Assembly (NCBI GenBank): GCA_964400785.1
Contig: CAYNWB010000001.1
Span: forward strand, 62,001 to 126,000
Direction of reading: 5' to 3'
DNA length: 64,000 nucleotides
Source of the DNA: CAVQGZ01 sp964400785
GTDB taxonomy: Bacteria; Actinomycetota; Actinomycetes; Jiangellales; Jiangellaceae
The first letter of the stretch is position 1, and each line of letters starts with the position of its first letter. Below, piece after piece: positions 42,239 through 50,644 of the stretch. The position numbers and the translations under genes are program-made. Under the pieces are notes generated by a model that saw nothing but the letters and a program-made list of their open reading frames with translations, searched no databases and was not told where the DNA came from.

Positions 42239-43305
42239 GCCTGACCCGCGTGAGCCACGTCCTGGCCAAGGACCTGCGGCTCGGTCCGCGGTCGCCGATC
42301 TTCTTGTGGGCGATCGGGCTGCCGATCGTCTTCACCCTGCTGATCACGGCTGTCTTCGGCGACCTGTTCGCCCCACCTCCCCGGCTCGCGGTGGTCGACG
42401 AGGGCCGCTCACAGATCACGACGGCGTTGCTGGCCACCGAGGGTCTGGACGTCGAGGTCGTCGACGACGAGCAGACGATGCTCGCCGCCGTCGAGGCCCA
42501 CGACTACGACGCGGGGCTGGTGCTGCCCGCCGGCATCGACGACACGCTGGCCGCAGGCGACCCGGCGACCCTGCAGTTCGTCGTCTCCGGGCAGAGCCTG
42601 GCCTCGACGCGACTCGTGCTCGCAGTCACGGCGCTGCAGCAGGCGCGCGGGGCCGCCGGTCAGCAGCCGCCGGTCGACGTCGAGGTGACCACGGTGGGTG
42701 ACGAGTCCTGGGTGCCGGTCGAGGACCGGTTGCTGCCGCTCGTGGTGATGTACGCGGTGGTCATCGCCTCCCTGTTCCTGCCCGCGTCGTCGCTGGTCGA
42801 GGAGCGCCAGCACCGCACCCTGGACGCCGTGCTGATCACCCCGGTGCGCATGTCGGAGGTGCTGCTCGCCAAGGGGGCGCTCGGGGTGCTGCTCGGCGTG
42901 CTCATGGGCGCAGTGACCCTCGCGATCAACCAGGCCTTCAGCGGTCAGGCACCGGCCCTGATGCTGCTGCTGCTGATCGGGGCCGTGATGATGGCCGAGG
43001 TCGGCATCGTGCTGGGGTGCTGGGCTCGGGACGGCAACACGCTGTTCACGGCAGTGAAGGGGGGCGGGATCCTGGTGATCGCCCCGGTGCTGTTCACGTT
43101 GTTCCCCGACCTGCCGCAGTGGATCGCCCGGCTCTTCCCGACCTACTACTTCTTGCAGCCGATCTACGAGATCTCCGTGCAGGGGAGCACCCTGGGCCAG
43201 CACAGCGCCCAGGTGGCGGTCGCCGTGGCACTGTGCGTCGCCCTGCTGCCGGTGGTCGTCGCCCGCGCACGGCGCCTGGAGCAGCAGCTGGCAGCCACGT
43301 CGTGA
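42235..43305 (+). CDS. ABC-2 type permease, second subunit
   Basis: A 356-residue permease of the same layout as its neighbour: one N-terminal helix, an external domain to about residue 165, then five or six helices. VEERQHRTLDAVLITPVRMSEV is the coupling region matching EIAQRTVTAVLVTPATRADF of the first subunit. The GTG start overlaps the previous stop. The two likely arose by duplication and have diverged. Confidence 0.88.
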   Translation: MSLTRVSHVLAKDLRLGPRSPIFLWAIGLPIVFTLLITAVFGDLFAPPPRLAVVDEGRSQITTALLATEGLDVEVVDDEQTMLAAVEAHDYDAGLVLPAGIDDTLAAGDPATLQFVVSGQSLASTRLVLAVTALQQARGAAGQQPPVDVEVTTVGDESWVPVEDRLLPLVVMYAVVIASLFLPASSLVEERQHRTLDAVLITPVRMSEVLLAKGALGVLLGVLMGAVTLAINQAFSGQAPALMLLLLIGAVMMAEVGIVLGCWARDGNTLFTAVKGGGILVIAPVLFTLFPDLPQWIARLFPTYYFLQPIYEISVQGSTLGQHSAQVAVAVALCVALLPVVVARARRLEQQLAATS

Positions 43306-43309
43306 CCTC

Positions 43310-43729
43310 TCAGCCGGCGGCACCCCAGGTGTCGTCCAACGGCGAGCCGGCCGGCTGCGGGGGCACCTCGACCGGGCGGTACGTGTAGAACAGCGTGCAG
43401 CCGTCGTCGCCGGCGGCAGCGACTTCGTGGGCGACGCCGGGCGGGATGTAGGCGTAGGAGCCTGCCTCGAGCTCGCGGTCGATGATCCGGGCCCGCCCCG
43501 CCGTGACCAAGAAGTGGTGGTGCGCGCCCTGGTGGACGTGCGACGGGTTCACCGCACCCGGCTCGAGGTGGAACATGCCCAGCACGACGTCACCGGAGCG
43601 CCACAGCACCTTGTGGCTCACACCGGGGCTGTCTCCCAGCTGCTTCCAGGGCAGGCCCTCGACCTCGTCGGCCGCCAGCAGAATCAGGCGACCGAGGTCG
43701 TCTCGTCCGGACGGGGCGGCTGCAGACAC
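43310..43729 (-). CDS. Cupin-domain protein
   Basis: A 139-residue single-cupin protein with the metal-binding first motif HVHQGAHHHFLVTAG and second motif AGSYAYIPPGVAHEVAA, so four or five His/Glu ligands are present. The active metal and substrate are not known. GTG 43729 is chosen because AGGAGG sits 5 nt before it; ATG 43744 is five codons longer. It converges on the ABC exporter operon with a 4-bp gap. Confidence 0.82.
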   Translation of the reverse strand: MSAAAPSGRDDLGRLILLAADEVEGLPWKQLGDSPGVSHKVLWRSGDVVLGMFHLEPGAVNPSHVHQGAHHHFLVTAGRARIIDRELEAGSYAYIPPGVAHEVAAAGDDGCTLFYTYRPVEVPPQPAGSPLDDTWGAAG

Positions 43730-43781
43730 GTGATCCTCCTGCACGTCGATCGTTGACCCGACGAGCGTAGCGACCCCGTGT

Positions 43782-43787
43782 GATCAT
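43782..43787 (+). promoter_or_regulatory. Possible -10 of the YciI-like gene (leaderless)
   Basis: GATCAT, preceded by TGT, lies 6 nt before the ATG at 43794. Confidence 0.3.
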
Positions 43788-43793
43788 GCGGGC

Positions 43794-44090
43794 ATGACGG
43801 TCCCCCACCTGCAGCCCGGCACCTACCTTCTGCTGACCTACGACTATGTCCCCGACATCCTCGACCGCCGTGGCCCGCATCGCGCCGCTCACCTCGAGCA
43901 CGCCCGTGCCGCGCAGCAGCGCGGGCACCTGGTCAACGTGGGCGCCGTGGGTGACCCACCGACGGGTGCGGTGTTCGTGTTCGCCGACGTCGGCGCCGAG
44001 ACGGTCTCGGCCTACGCCGACGACGACGCCTACGTCCGTGCAGGGCTGGTCACCGGCCGGCGGGTGGAGCCCTGGACGGTGGTCGTGTAG
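43794..44090 (+). CDS. YciI family protein
   Basis: A 98-residue YciI-like ferredoxin-fold protein. It has the signature RGPHRAAHLEHARAAQQRG in the first helix region and the DDAYVRAGLV segment near the C-terminus (usually DPFxxAGL). The conserved His-Asp dyad of the family is visible only in part. Members act as small hydrolases or dehalogenase-like enzymes, but most are uncharacterised. It is transcribed alone. Confidence 0.75.
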   Translation: MTVPHLQPGTYLLLTYDYVPDILDRRGPHRAAHLEHARAAQQRGHLVNVGAVGDPPTGAVFVFADVGAETVSAYADDDAYVRAGLVTGRRVEPWTVVV

Positions 44091-44120
44091 CGACGGGGGG
44101 TTGCCCGACGGCCTCGACGC

Positions 44121-44126
44121 CCTACT
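44121..44126 (+). promoter_or_regulatory. Possible -10 of the WS/DGAT gene
   Basis: TACTCT lies 37 nt before the GTG at 44164, leaving room for a short leader with GGAG. Confidence 0.35.
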
Positions 44127-44163
44127 CTGACCGGACGTACCCCCACCGTTCGGAGCAGCTCAC

Positions 44164-45501
44164 GTGACACGCCTGCACGCACTCGACGCCGTGTGGCTGG
44201 AGCTGGAGAGCGGGGGGCCTGCGCTCGCACCCGGGCTCGTGTGCGTCCTGGACCCCGACGTACCCGCGATCGCCGACGTGCGGCGCCTGGTCGGTGAGCG
44301 CCTCGAGTCCACCCCGACCCTGCGCTGGGTGCTCGACGAGCACGAGTCGGGTCGACGCCCGCAGTGGCGGGACGGCGGGATGCCCGACCTGCGCTACCAC
44401 GTCCGTGCGCTGCGGGTCGGGGCCGATCCCGAGGCACTGGCGGCCACGGTGTCGACGCTGATGGAGCAGCCGATGGACCGCACGCGCCCTCTGTGGGACG
44501 TGACGGTCGTGCGGGGTCTCGCGGGTGGCCAGTGGGCCTTCGTCTGGCGGCTGCACCACGCGGTCGCGGACGGTATCGCCGCGCGCACCGTGATGGGCCA
44601 CCTGCTCGACCTGCACCCCGACGGTGGGCCGACGCTGGCAGACGCCGCCCTGGCCGGGTCGATGCCCGCGACCAGCGGGGGCCACGACCGGGGGCTGCAC
44701 CTGCCCGGACGATGGGGACGGGCCGTCGAGGGGGCGATCACGGCGCTGGCGTCGGCGGTCAAGCACGCTCCGGAGGCGGCGCACGTGCTGGCCGACGTCA
44801 CACCGCGCCCACCAGGGTCGCTGACGGGACCCCTGTCGGACCGGCGGAGGTGGGTCTACGCCACCGAGGACCTCGCGCTGGCCAAGCAGGCGCGGCGTCG
44901 GCTCGACGCCAGTCTCAACGACGTGGTGCTCGCAGCGGTGGCCAACGGCTACCGCGAGCTGCTCCGTGGCCGCGGCGAGCCCACAGACGGGCGCACGCTG
45001 CGCTGTGTCGTGCCGGTCTCGCTGCGCCCGGCCATCGACGCCCATGCCGACAACCGCCTGACTGCGGCGTGGACCGACCTGCCCGTCGGCGACATGTCCC
45101 CGGCGCAGCGGGTGGCGGCCATCTCGCGGTCGACCCGCTGGCAGATCAGGGCGGGCACACCCATGGTGGGGGCGGCCCTGATCTCGCTGGCCGACCACTT
45201 CGTGCCGGGCCCGTTGCAGGAGGTCGTGGTCGAGCACGCGACGTGGGTGCCCGAGTGGTTCGCCGACACGCTGGTCACCAACGTCCCCGGGGCCCAGTTC
45301 CCGCTCTACGTGCTGGGCCGCCAGATTCGGCACCTGCACCCGGTCATCCCCGTGGACGCCCATCTGCGCATCACCGTCGGGGTCGTGTCGCACGACGGCA
45401 CTCTCGGCTTCGGCGTCACCGGCGACGGGCTCTTCGCCGCCGACGTCGACGTGCTGCTGCAGGGCATCTGCGACGGCCTGCACGACCTCGCCAACGCCTG
45501 A
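44164..45501 (+). CDS. Wax ester synthase/diacylglycerol acyltransferase (WS/DGAT)
   Basis: A 445-residue acyl-CoA-dependent acyltransferase that makes triacylglycerol or wax esters at the membrane. The active-site motif HHAVADG (HHxxxDG) is at about residues 136-142, after PLWDVTVVRG. The C-terminal domain shows VTNVPGAQFPLYVLG, equivalent to the family NVPGP segment. GGAG 8 nt before the GTG supports the start. It implies storage-lipid formation, common in actinobacteria. Confidence 0.88.
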   Translation: MTRLHALDAVWLELESGGPALAPGLVCVLDPDVPAIADVRRLVGERLESTPTLRWVLDEHESGRRPQWRDGGMPDLRYHVRALRVGADPEALAATVSTLMEQPMDRTRPLWDVTVVRGLAGGQWAFVWRLHHAVADGIAARTVMGHLLDLHPDGGPTLADAALAGSMPATSGGHDRGLHLPGRWGRAVEGAITALASAVKHAPEAAHVLADVTPRPPGSLTGPLSDRRRWVYATEDLALAKQARRRLDASLNDVVLAAVANGYRELLRGRGEPTDGRTLRCVVPVSLRPAIDAHADNRLTAAWTDLPVGDMSPAQRVAAISRSTRWQIRAGTPMVGAALISLADHFVPGPLQEVVVEHATWVPEWFADTLVTNVPGAQFPLYVLGRQIRHLHPVIPVDAHLRITVGVVSHDGTLGFGVTGDGLFAADVDVLLQGICDGLHDLANA

Positions 45502-45562
45502 CGCTCTCGGGTCCGCGACGCAGCGGTTGGGTCTGGACGAGCTCTCTCACGCCCTTGCACGG

Positions 45563-45612
45563 CAAAGGGGTGGTTTGCTCGGCCAATTGGCCGAGCAAAC
45601 CACCCCTGTGCG
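45563..45612. terminator. 50-bp near-perfect palindrome between convergent genes
   Basis: The left arm includes GGGGTGGTTTGCTCGGCCAA and the right arm is its exact reverse complement, meeting at AATT. The match is perfect over 45567-45608 and continues to 45563-45612 with one mismatch. It lies midway between two convergent gene ends, so a bidirectional terminator is likely, though no T-run follows. Confidence 0.7.
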
Positions 45613-45653
45613 TACCGAACGTGATCATTCACCACGTCGGGTGGCGGTGAGTG

Positions 45654-46985
45654 CTACCCGGTGAAGCAGGGCCCGGCGTAGTCGTACGCCTCGGCGGTCG
45701 CGCCCACGTAGCCGGCCTCGAGCGTGGCGATGCCGAGCGCCGCCTCGGGGTCGACCTGGTTCGCCGTGATGCTGCGGTCGGGGTCGCCACCGAGGGTGAT
45801 GCTCGGCAGCGCACCCTCGAAGTCGACCGAGAGACCCTCGGTCACCGAGCGCAGCCCCTCACGAGTGAGGTCACCGTTCTCGGCCGCCGCCTCGAGCGCG
45901 GCCTTCAACGGGTACTGCCAGATCCAGCCGAACGTGTAGGCGTCGTTGGCCGGCACCTCGTCACCCTTGGCCTCGAGCATCGCGGCGTGTGCCGGGGTGT
46001 CGCTGCCGTAGGTCTCGTGCGTCGCGATGTTGAAGTAGAGCGCCTCGAGCGCCGGCGCAGCCTCGGTGCCCAGCAGTGCCGGGTTCCAGGTCGGCGCCGC
46101 ACCCAGGAACTTGCCGGCGAAGCCGCCTGCAGCGGCCTTGCCGACGATCTCGGCGGTCTCGCCCGGTCCGACGGCCAGACCGACCACGTCGGCGCCCGAC
46201 GACAGCACCTGCTGCACGGCGGCGTCCTGGTTGCCGACCGTGGCGTTCGGGCCGGTCTCCACGAAACCGCCGAACTCCACGCCGTTGGCCTCGGCCCACG
46301 CCTCGTAGCCCCCGGCGTAGTCCCCACCGAAGTCACCGGGGAAGCCCACGACGAGCACCTTGCTCGGCTCGGCCTGGCTCTCGGCGTACCAGTCCAGCCC
46401 GCCGATGCCCTGCATGCAGTAGGACGCCCCCGACTCCAGCAGCAGGTCGCTGTCGGCCTCGGCGAAGCTCCAGCCCGACCACCACGTGGCCGGGGCGCCG
46501 ATCACGTTGTCGGCGTCCATGTCCGCGAGGATCCCCTGGGTCTGCGTCGTCCCGAGGGTCTGCGCCAGGGCGAGGATGTCGGGCTCGATCTCGCGGTAGG
46601 CCTGGCTGTGCTCCTGCGGGTTGTACTTGGCGTCCTTGGTGTACTCGGTGATGTTGACGTCGTAGCCACCGATGCCGCCGGCCTCGTTCACCCGGTTCCA
46701 GAAGTCGGTCTGGCCGTTCACCAGCTCGGTGCCGAACGGCGCGAACGGACCCTCGGTGAGGTCGGAGATCACACCGAGGTAGATGCATCCGTTGTCAGCG
46801 TTCACCGCGTCCGGGCAGGGCTCCTCGGTGACCCCGACGTCGGTGGCGATCTCCACCGCGCCGCCGTCGTCGGGCTCGCTCGTCCCGCCCGCGCTGTCGT
46901 CCGTGTCGCCGCCTCCGCAGGCCGTGAGCACGAGCGCTCCCGTCCCCAGCACCGCCAGCGAGCGGACCAGTCCTCGTTTCACCAC
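45654..46985 (-). CDS. Branched-chain-amino-acid-type ABC substrate-binding lipoprotein
   Basis: A 443-residue lipoprotein with signal peptide and lipobox LTAC (Cys at residue 23), then a Gly/Asp-rich linker. The mature part is a type I periplasmic binding fold of the LivJ/K family (IYLGVISDLTEGPFAPFG). It is longer than Escherichia coli LivJ and has several cysteines (PCPDAVNADNGC, SYCMQG). AGGAGG precedes the GTG at 46985. It is divergent from livF and would deliver the ligand to that transporter. Confidence 0.88.
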   Translation of the reverse strand: MVKRGLVRSLAVLGTGALVLTACGGGDTDDSAGGTSEPDDGGAVEIATDVGVTEEPCPDAVNADNGCIYLGVISDLTEGPFAPFGTELVNGQTDFWNRVNEAGGIGGYDVNITEYTKDAKYNPQEHSQAYREIEPDILALAQTLGTTQTQGILADMDADNVIGAPATWWSGWSFAEADSDLLLESGASYCMQGIGGLDWYAESQAEPSKVLVVGFPGDFGGDYAGGYEAWAEANGVEFGGFVETGPNATVGNQDAAVQQVLSSGADVVGLAVGPGETAEIVGKAAAGGFAGKFLGAAPTWNPALLGTEAAPALEALYFNIATHETYGSDTPAHAAMLEAKGDEVPANDAYTFGWIWQYPLKAALEAAAENGDLTREGLRSVTEGLSVDFEGALPSITLGGDPDRSITANQVDPEAALGIATLEAGYVGATAEAYDYAGPCFTG

Positions 46986-47106
46986 TTCTGCTTCCTCCTG
47001 TCACTAGCAGTTGTCACTGCGTCTATCAATACTTACGTTTCAGGCACTGGTTGGGCAAGATAGCGGTCACGCAAATCAGGTAACGGTTCTATCGCAAAGG
47101 TTGGGC
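46986..47106. promoter_or_regulatory. Divergent control region of the liv system
   Basis: This 121-bp region is AT-richer than its surroundings. TTGTCA (47011) and TACGTT (47034) with a 17-nt spacer make a candidate rightward promoter. TGTCACT occurs twice (near 46999 and 47012) and GGTTGGGCA twice (near 47049 and 47099) as direct repeats that could be operator half-sites. Confidence 0.4.
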
Positions 47107-47892
47107 ATGCTCGCTGTCGAGAACCTCGAAGTGGTCTACGAGGACGTCGTGCTGGTGCTCAAGGGCGTGAGCCTGCAAGTGCCGGAGGGCCAGATCGTGG
47201 CTCTGCTCGGCGCCAACGGCGCCGGCAAGACGACGGTGCTGCGCGCGATCACCGGGCTGCTCGACATCCACCGAGGACGCATCAGCAAGGGCTCGGTGAC
47301 GCTGGACGGCGAGCCGATCTCCGACCTGGACGCCCCGGCGACCGTCGCCGCCGGGGTCGGGCAGGTGATGGAGGGCCGCCGCGTGTTCGCCGAGTTCACC
47401 GTCGAGGAGAACCTGCGGGTCGGCGGCCACACCGCCAGCCGAGCCGAGGTCGGAGAGGGCATGGATCGCGTCTACTCGCTGTTCCCCATCCTCGCCGACC
47501 GCAAGAAGCAGGTCGCGGGCTACCTGTCCGGGGGCGAGCAGCAGATGCTGGCGATCGGGCGCGCCCTCATGGCCAAGCCGAAGTACCTGCTGCTCGACGA
47601 GCCGTCGCTGGGGCTGGCTCCCCTGGTCGTCCAGCAGATACGCGACCTGATCGTCGAGATCAACCGAACCGGCACCGCCGTGCTGCTGGTCGAGCAGAAC
47701 GCCGCCATGGCGCTGTCGATCGCCAACCACGGCTACGTCATGGAGACCGGGCGCATCGTGATGGACAAGCCTGCCGCGGCGCTGCGGGAGGACGAGGACA
47801 TCCGCGAGTTCTACCTCGGGCTGCGGGGCGAGGGTGCCTCGTCGTTCCGGGACGTCAAGCACTACCGACGACGCAAGAGGTGGCTGAGCTGA
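47107..47892 (+). CDS. livF: ABC transporter ATP-binding protein, LivF type
   Basis: A 261-residue ATPase with Walker A GANGAGKTT, signature YLSGGEQQM, Walker B YLLLDEPSLGL, and the LivF hallmark VEQNAAMALSIANHGYVME. A C-terminal basic tail of about 25 residues (KHYRRRKRW) is unusual for LivF. The AAAGG before ATG 47107 fixes the start. It is the first gene of a five-gene uptake operon. Confidence 0.93.
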   Translation: MLAVENLEVVYEDVVLVLKGVSLQVPEGQIVALLGANGAGKTTVLRAITGLLDIHRGRISKGSVTLDGEPISDLDAPATVAAGVGQVMEGRRVFAEFTVEENLRVGGHTASRAEVGEGMDRVYSLFPILADRKKQVAGYLSGGEQQMLAIGRALMAKPKYLLLDEPSLGLAPLVVQQIRDLIVEINRTGTAVLLVEQNAAMALSIANHGYVMETGRIVMDKPAAALREDEDIREFYLGLRGEGASSFRDVKHYRRRKRWLS

Positions 47893-48719
47893 TGACCACT
47901 CCCTCGCTGAGCACCATCCTCGCCGAGGCTCAGCACTCGTCCGACCCGGACAAGCCCGTCATCGAGGCCCGCGGCCTGTCGCTGCGGTTCGGCGGCACGC
48001 ACGCCCTGACCGACATCTCGTTCCACGTCCGACCGAACGAGCTGTTCGCCGTCATCGGACCGAACGGAGCGGGCAAGACGTCGATCTTCAACTGTCTGTC
48101 GGGCGTGTACCGCCCTCAGGAGGGCTCGATCTCGATGGGCGACCGGGAGCTCGTCGGCATGCCCCCGGACGAGATCTCCCGGCTGGGCGTCGCACGGATG
48201 TTCCAGAACATCGAGCTGTTCGACAACCTCAGCGTGGTCGACAACCTGGCCCTGGGCCGGCACAACCACCTGTCGTACTCGGTGGCCTCGGCTCTTCTGT
48301 TCCGGGGCCGGGCACGCTCGGCCGAGATCGCGAACCGAGCCGTCGTCGAGGAGCTCATCGACTTCCTCGAGATCGAGGCCTACCGGGCCTTTCCCGTCGG
48401 GATGCTGCCCTACGGCGTGAAGAAGCGGGTGGAGCTGGGGCGAGCGCTCGCGATGGAGCCGACGGTGCTGCTGCTCGACGAGCCCGTCGCGGGCATGAAC
48501 GTCGAGGAGACCGAGGACATGGCCCGGTTCATCCTCGACATCCGCGCCGAGCTGGGCATCAGCATGATCCTGGTCGAGCACGACATGGGTCTGGTCATGG
48601 ACCTGGCCGACCGGGTGATGGTCGTCGACTTCGGCGAGCGGATCGCGCTGGGCACACCCGCCGAGGTGCAGGCGGACCCCGCGGTCATCAAGGCGTACCT
48701 GGGCGAGGAGAGCGCATGA
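47892..48719 (+). CDS. livG: ABC transporter ATP-binding protein, LivG type
   Basis: A 275-residue ATPase with Walker A GPNGAGKTS, Walker B VLLLDEPVAGMN, and the LivG hallmark EHDMGLVMDLADRVMVVDFG. The signature reads LPYGVKKRVEL, the degenerate form usual for this subunit. The ATG shares a base with the livF stop (TGATG). GTG 47880 is a four-codon longer alternative. The N-terminal 25 residues precede the domain. Confidence 0.92.
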   Translation: MTTPSLSTILAEAQHSSDPDKPVIEARGLSLRFGGTHALTDISFHVRPNELFAVIGPNGAGKTSIFNCLSGVYRPQEGSISMGDRELVGMPPDEISRLGVARMFQNIELFDNLSVVDNLALGRHNHLSYSVASALLFRGRARSAEIANRAVVEELIDFLEIEAYRAFPVGMLPYGVKKRVELGRALAMEPTVLLLDEPVAGMNVEETEDMARFILDIRAELGISMILVEHDMGLVMDLADRVMVVDFGERIALGTPAEVQADPAVIKAYLGEESA

Positions 48720-50644
48720 CCGACACTCTGGCCGACACCGCGACACCCGGCACACGCACACGCACCCTTGTCGGGCTGGTGCGCGACCGCGCCGCCACCC
48801 ATCCCGACCTCGTCGCGATGCGCGTCAAGCGGCTGGGCATCTGGCAGGACATCACCTGGGCCGAGTACGCCGACACGATGTCGCTCGTGGGCCACGCCCT
48901 GCTGTCGCTGGGCATCGAGCCCGGCGACCGGGTCGCCGTCCACTCCGAGAACCGTCCGGAGTGGCTGTTCAGCGACCTCGGCACCATCGCCGTGCGCGGC
49001 ATCACCGTGGGCCTGTACCCGACCAACCCTCCCGCCGAGGTGTCGTACCTGCTCCGGGACTCCGGATCGCGCATCCTGGTGGCCGAGGACCAGGAGCAGG
49101 TCGACAAGGCGCTCGAGGTCGAGAAGGACTGCCCCGACCTGGAGTGGATCGTCTACCTCGAGCCCCGGGGCGTGGCGTCGATGGACCATCCCAAGCTGAT
49201 GAGCTGGGCCGACTTCGTGGAGCGTGGCCGCGCGCACCGTGAGGCCGACCCCCGCGCCCTGGAGCGGTTGGCCGAGCAGGCCCAGCCCGGCGACGTCGTC
49301 ACCCTCGTCTACACCTCGGGTACCACGGGCCCCCCCAAGGGCGCGATGCTCACCAACGCCAACGTCGCGTTCGCCACCAGTGTCATCGCCGACGGGGGCG
49401 GCATCTACCAGCCGCCGCCCGCACCCGACGACGTGATCCTGTCGTACCTGCCCCTGTGCCACGTCGCCGAGCGAGCCGTCACCACGTGGACCAACGCGTC
49501 TGCCGGAGTGCTCGTGCACTTCGCCGAGTCGATCGAGACCGTCACCACGAACCTGCGGGAGGTGCAGCCCACGCTCTTCTTCGCCGTGCCACGCATCTGG
49601 GAGAAGCTGAAGGCCGGCATCGAGATCAAGATGATGTCGGCGTCGCGGCTGAAGAAGGCCAACTACGCCCTCTGGATGAAGGTCGGCACCGCGATGGCGC
49701 ACCGCCTGGTGGCCAACGGCGGGTCGCACACGCTGACGACGCGTCTGATGTACGCGCTCGGGTATGTGTTCCTGTTCCGGGCGTTGCGCGAGAGGGTGGG
49801 GCTGCGCCGGGTGCGCGCGGCCTCGTCGGCTGCCGCACCGATCGCCCCCGAGGTGCTGTTCTTCTTCTTCAGCATCGGGGTCGTCATCAACGAGCTCTAC
49901 GGCATGACGGAGAACTCCGCCGTCGCCACCACCAACCGAGCGGGGCGCATCAGGCTCGGCACGGTCGGTGAGCCCCAGCCCGGCACCGAGGTCCGCATCG
50001 ACGAGACCACGGGCGAGATCCTCACCCGGCATCCCGGCGTGTTCGCCGGCTACTGGAACAAGCCGGACGCGACCGCCTCGACCATCGACTCGGACGGCTG
50101 GCTGCACACCGGCGACGTGGGCGAGTGGGTGGAGGGCACCCACGTGAAGATCGTCGACCGCATCAAGGACATCATCATCACCGCCGGCGGCAAGAACATC
50201 TCCCCCTCGGAGATCGAGAACTCGCTCAAGGCCTCCCCGTTCATCCGGGAGGCAGTGGTGATCGGCGACAAGCGCCCCTACCTCACCGCGCTCATCGGCA
50301 TCGAGGAGGACACGGTCGGCAGCTGGGCGCAGGCCCGTCGTGTGCCCTACACGACCTACCGCGACCTGTCGGAGAAGGAGGAGGTCATCACGCTGGTGCA
50401 GGGCATCGTCCGCGAGGTCAACGAGCGGTTCGCGCGGGTGGAGAACATCCGCAAGTTCCGCATGATCCCCAAGGCTCTCGACCACGAGGACGGTGAGCTC
50501 ACCGCGACTCAGAAGGTCAAGCGGTCCTCGCTCATGTCGCTGTTCGACGGGCTCGTCGACGACATGTACAGCAACACCGACGCCCTGCCCGGGGGCGACA
50601 TGAGCTCGGTGATCGTGCCCCAGCACTCCTCGGCGGCCGCCTGA
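48716..50644 (+). CDS. AMP-dependent acyl-CoA synthetase embedded in liv operon
   Basis: A 642-residue ligase of the long-chain acyl-CoA synthetase type. It activates a carboxylic acid through an acyl-adenylate. The AMP motif is LVYTSGTTGPPKGAMLTN (P8-like), followed by YGMTENSA, GWLHTGDVGEW, and the hinge KDIIITAGGKNISP. The ATGA overlap with livG and the TGATG with livH make it part of the transporter operon, which suggests that the imported substrate is an acid that becomes a CoA ester. Confidence 0.92.
   Translation: MTDTLADTATPGTRTRTLVGLVRDRAATHPDLVAMRVKRLGIWQDITWAEYADTMSLVGHALLSLGIEPGDRVAVHSENRPEWLFSDLGTIAVRGITVGLYPTNPPAEVSYLLRDSGSRILVAEDQEQVDKALEVEKDCPDLEWIVYLEPRGVASMDHPKLMSWADFVERGRAHREADPRALERLAEQAQPGDVVTLVYTSGTTGPPKGAMLTNANVAFATSVIADGGGIYQPPPAPDDVILSYLPLCHVAERAVTTWTNASAGVLVHFAESIETVTTNLREVQPTLFFAVPRIWEKLKAGIEIKMMSASRLKKANYALWMKVGTAMAHRLVANGGSHTLTTRLMYALGYVFLFRALRERVGLRRVRAASSAAAPIAPEVLFFFFSIGVVINELYGMTENSAVATTNRAGRIRLGTVGEPQPGTEVRIDETTGEILTRHPGVFAGYWNKPDATASTIDSDGWLHTGDVGEWVEGTHVKIVDRIKDIIITAGGKNISPSEIENSLKASPFIREAVVIGDKRPYLTALIGIEEDTVGSWAQARRVPYTTYRDLSEKEEVITLVQGIVREVNERFARVENIRKFRMIPKALDHEDGELTATQKVKRSSLMSLFDGLVDDMYSNTDALPGGDMSSVIVPQHSSAAA

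Noticed and set aside
45563..45612. Palindrome as inverted repeats of an insertion sequence
   Set aside because: There is no transposase or spacer between the arms and no flanking target duplication; a terminator or palindromic element fits better.
46998..47106. Direct repeats TGTCACT and GGTTGGGCA as defined operators
   Set aside because: They are short, do not match a known regulator site such as GlnR by eye, and were kept only as a note in the control region.
48410..50626. Long leftward open frame (738 codons) opposite the acyl-CoA ligase
   Set aside because: Shadow frame; the forward strand has all AMP-ligase motifs.
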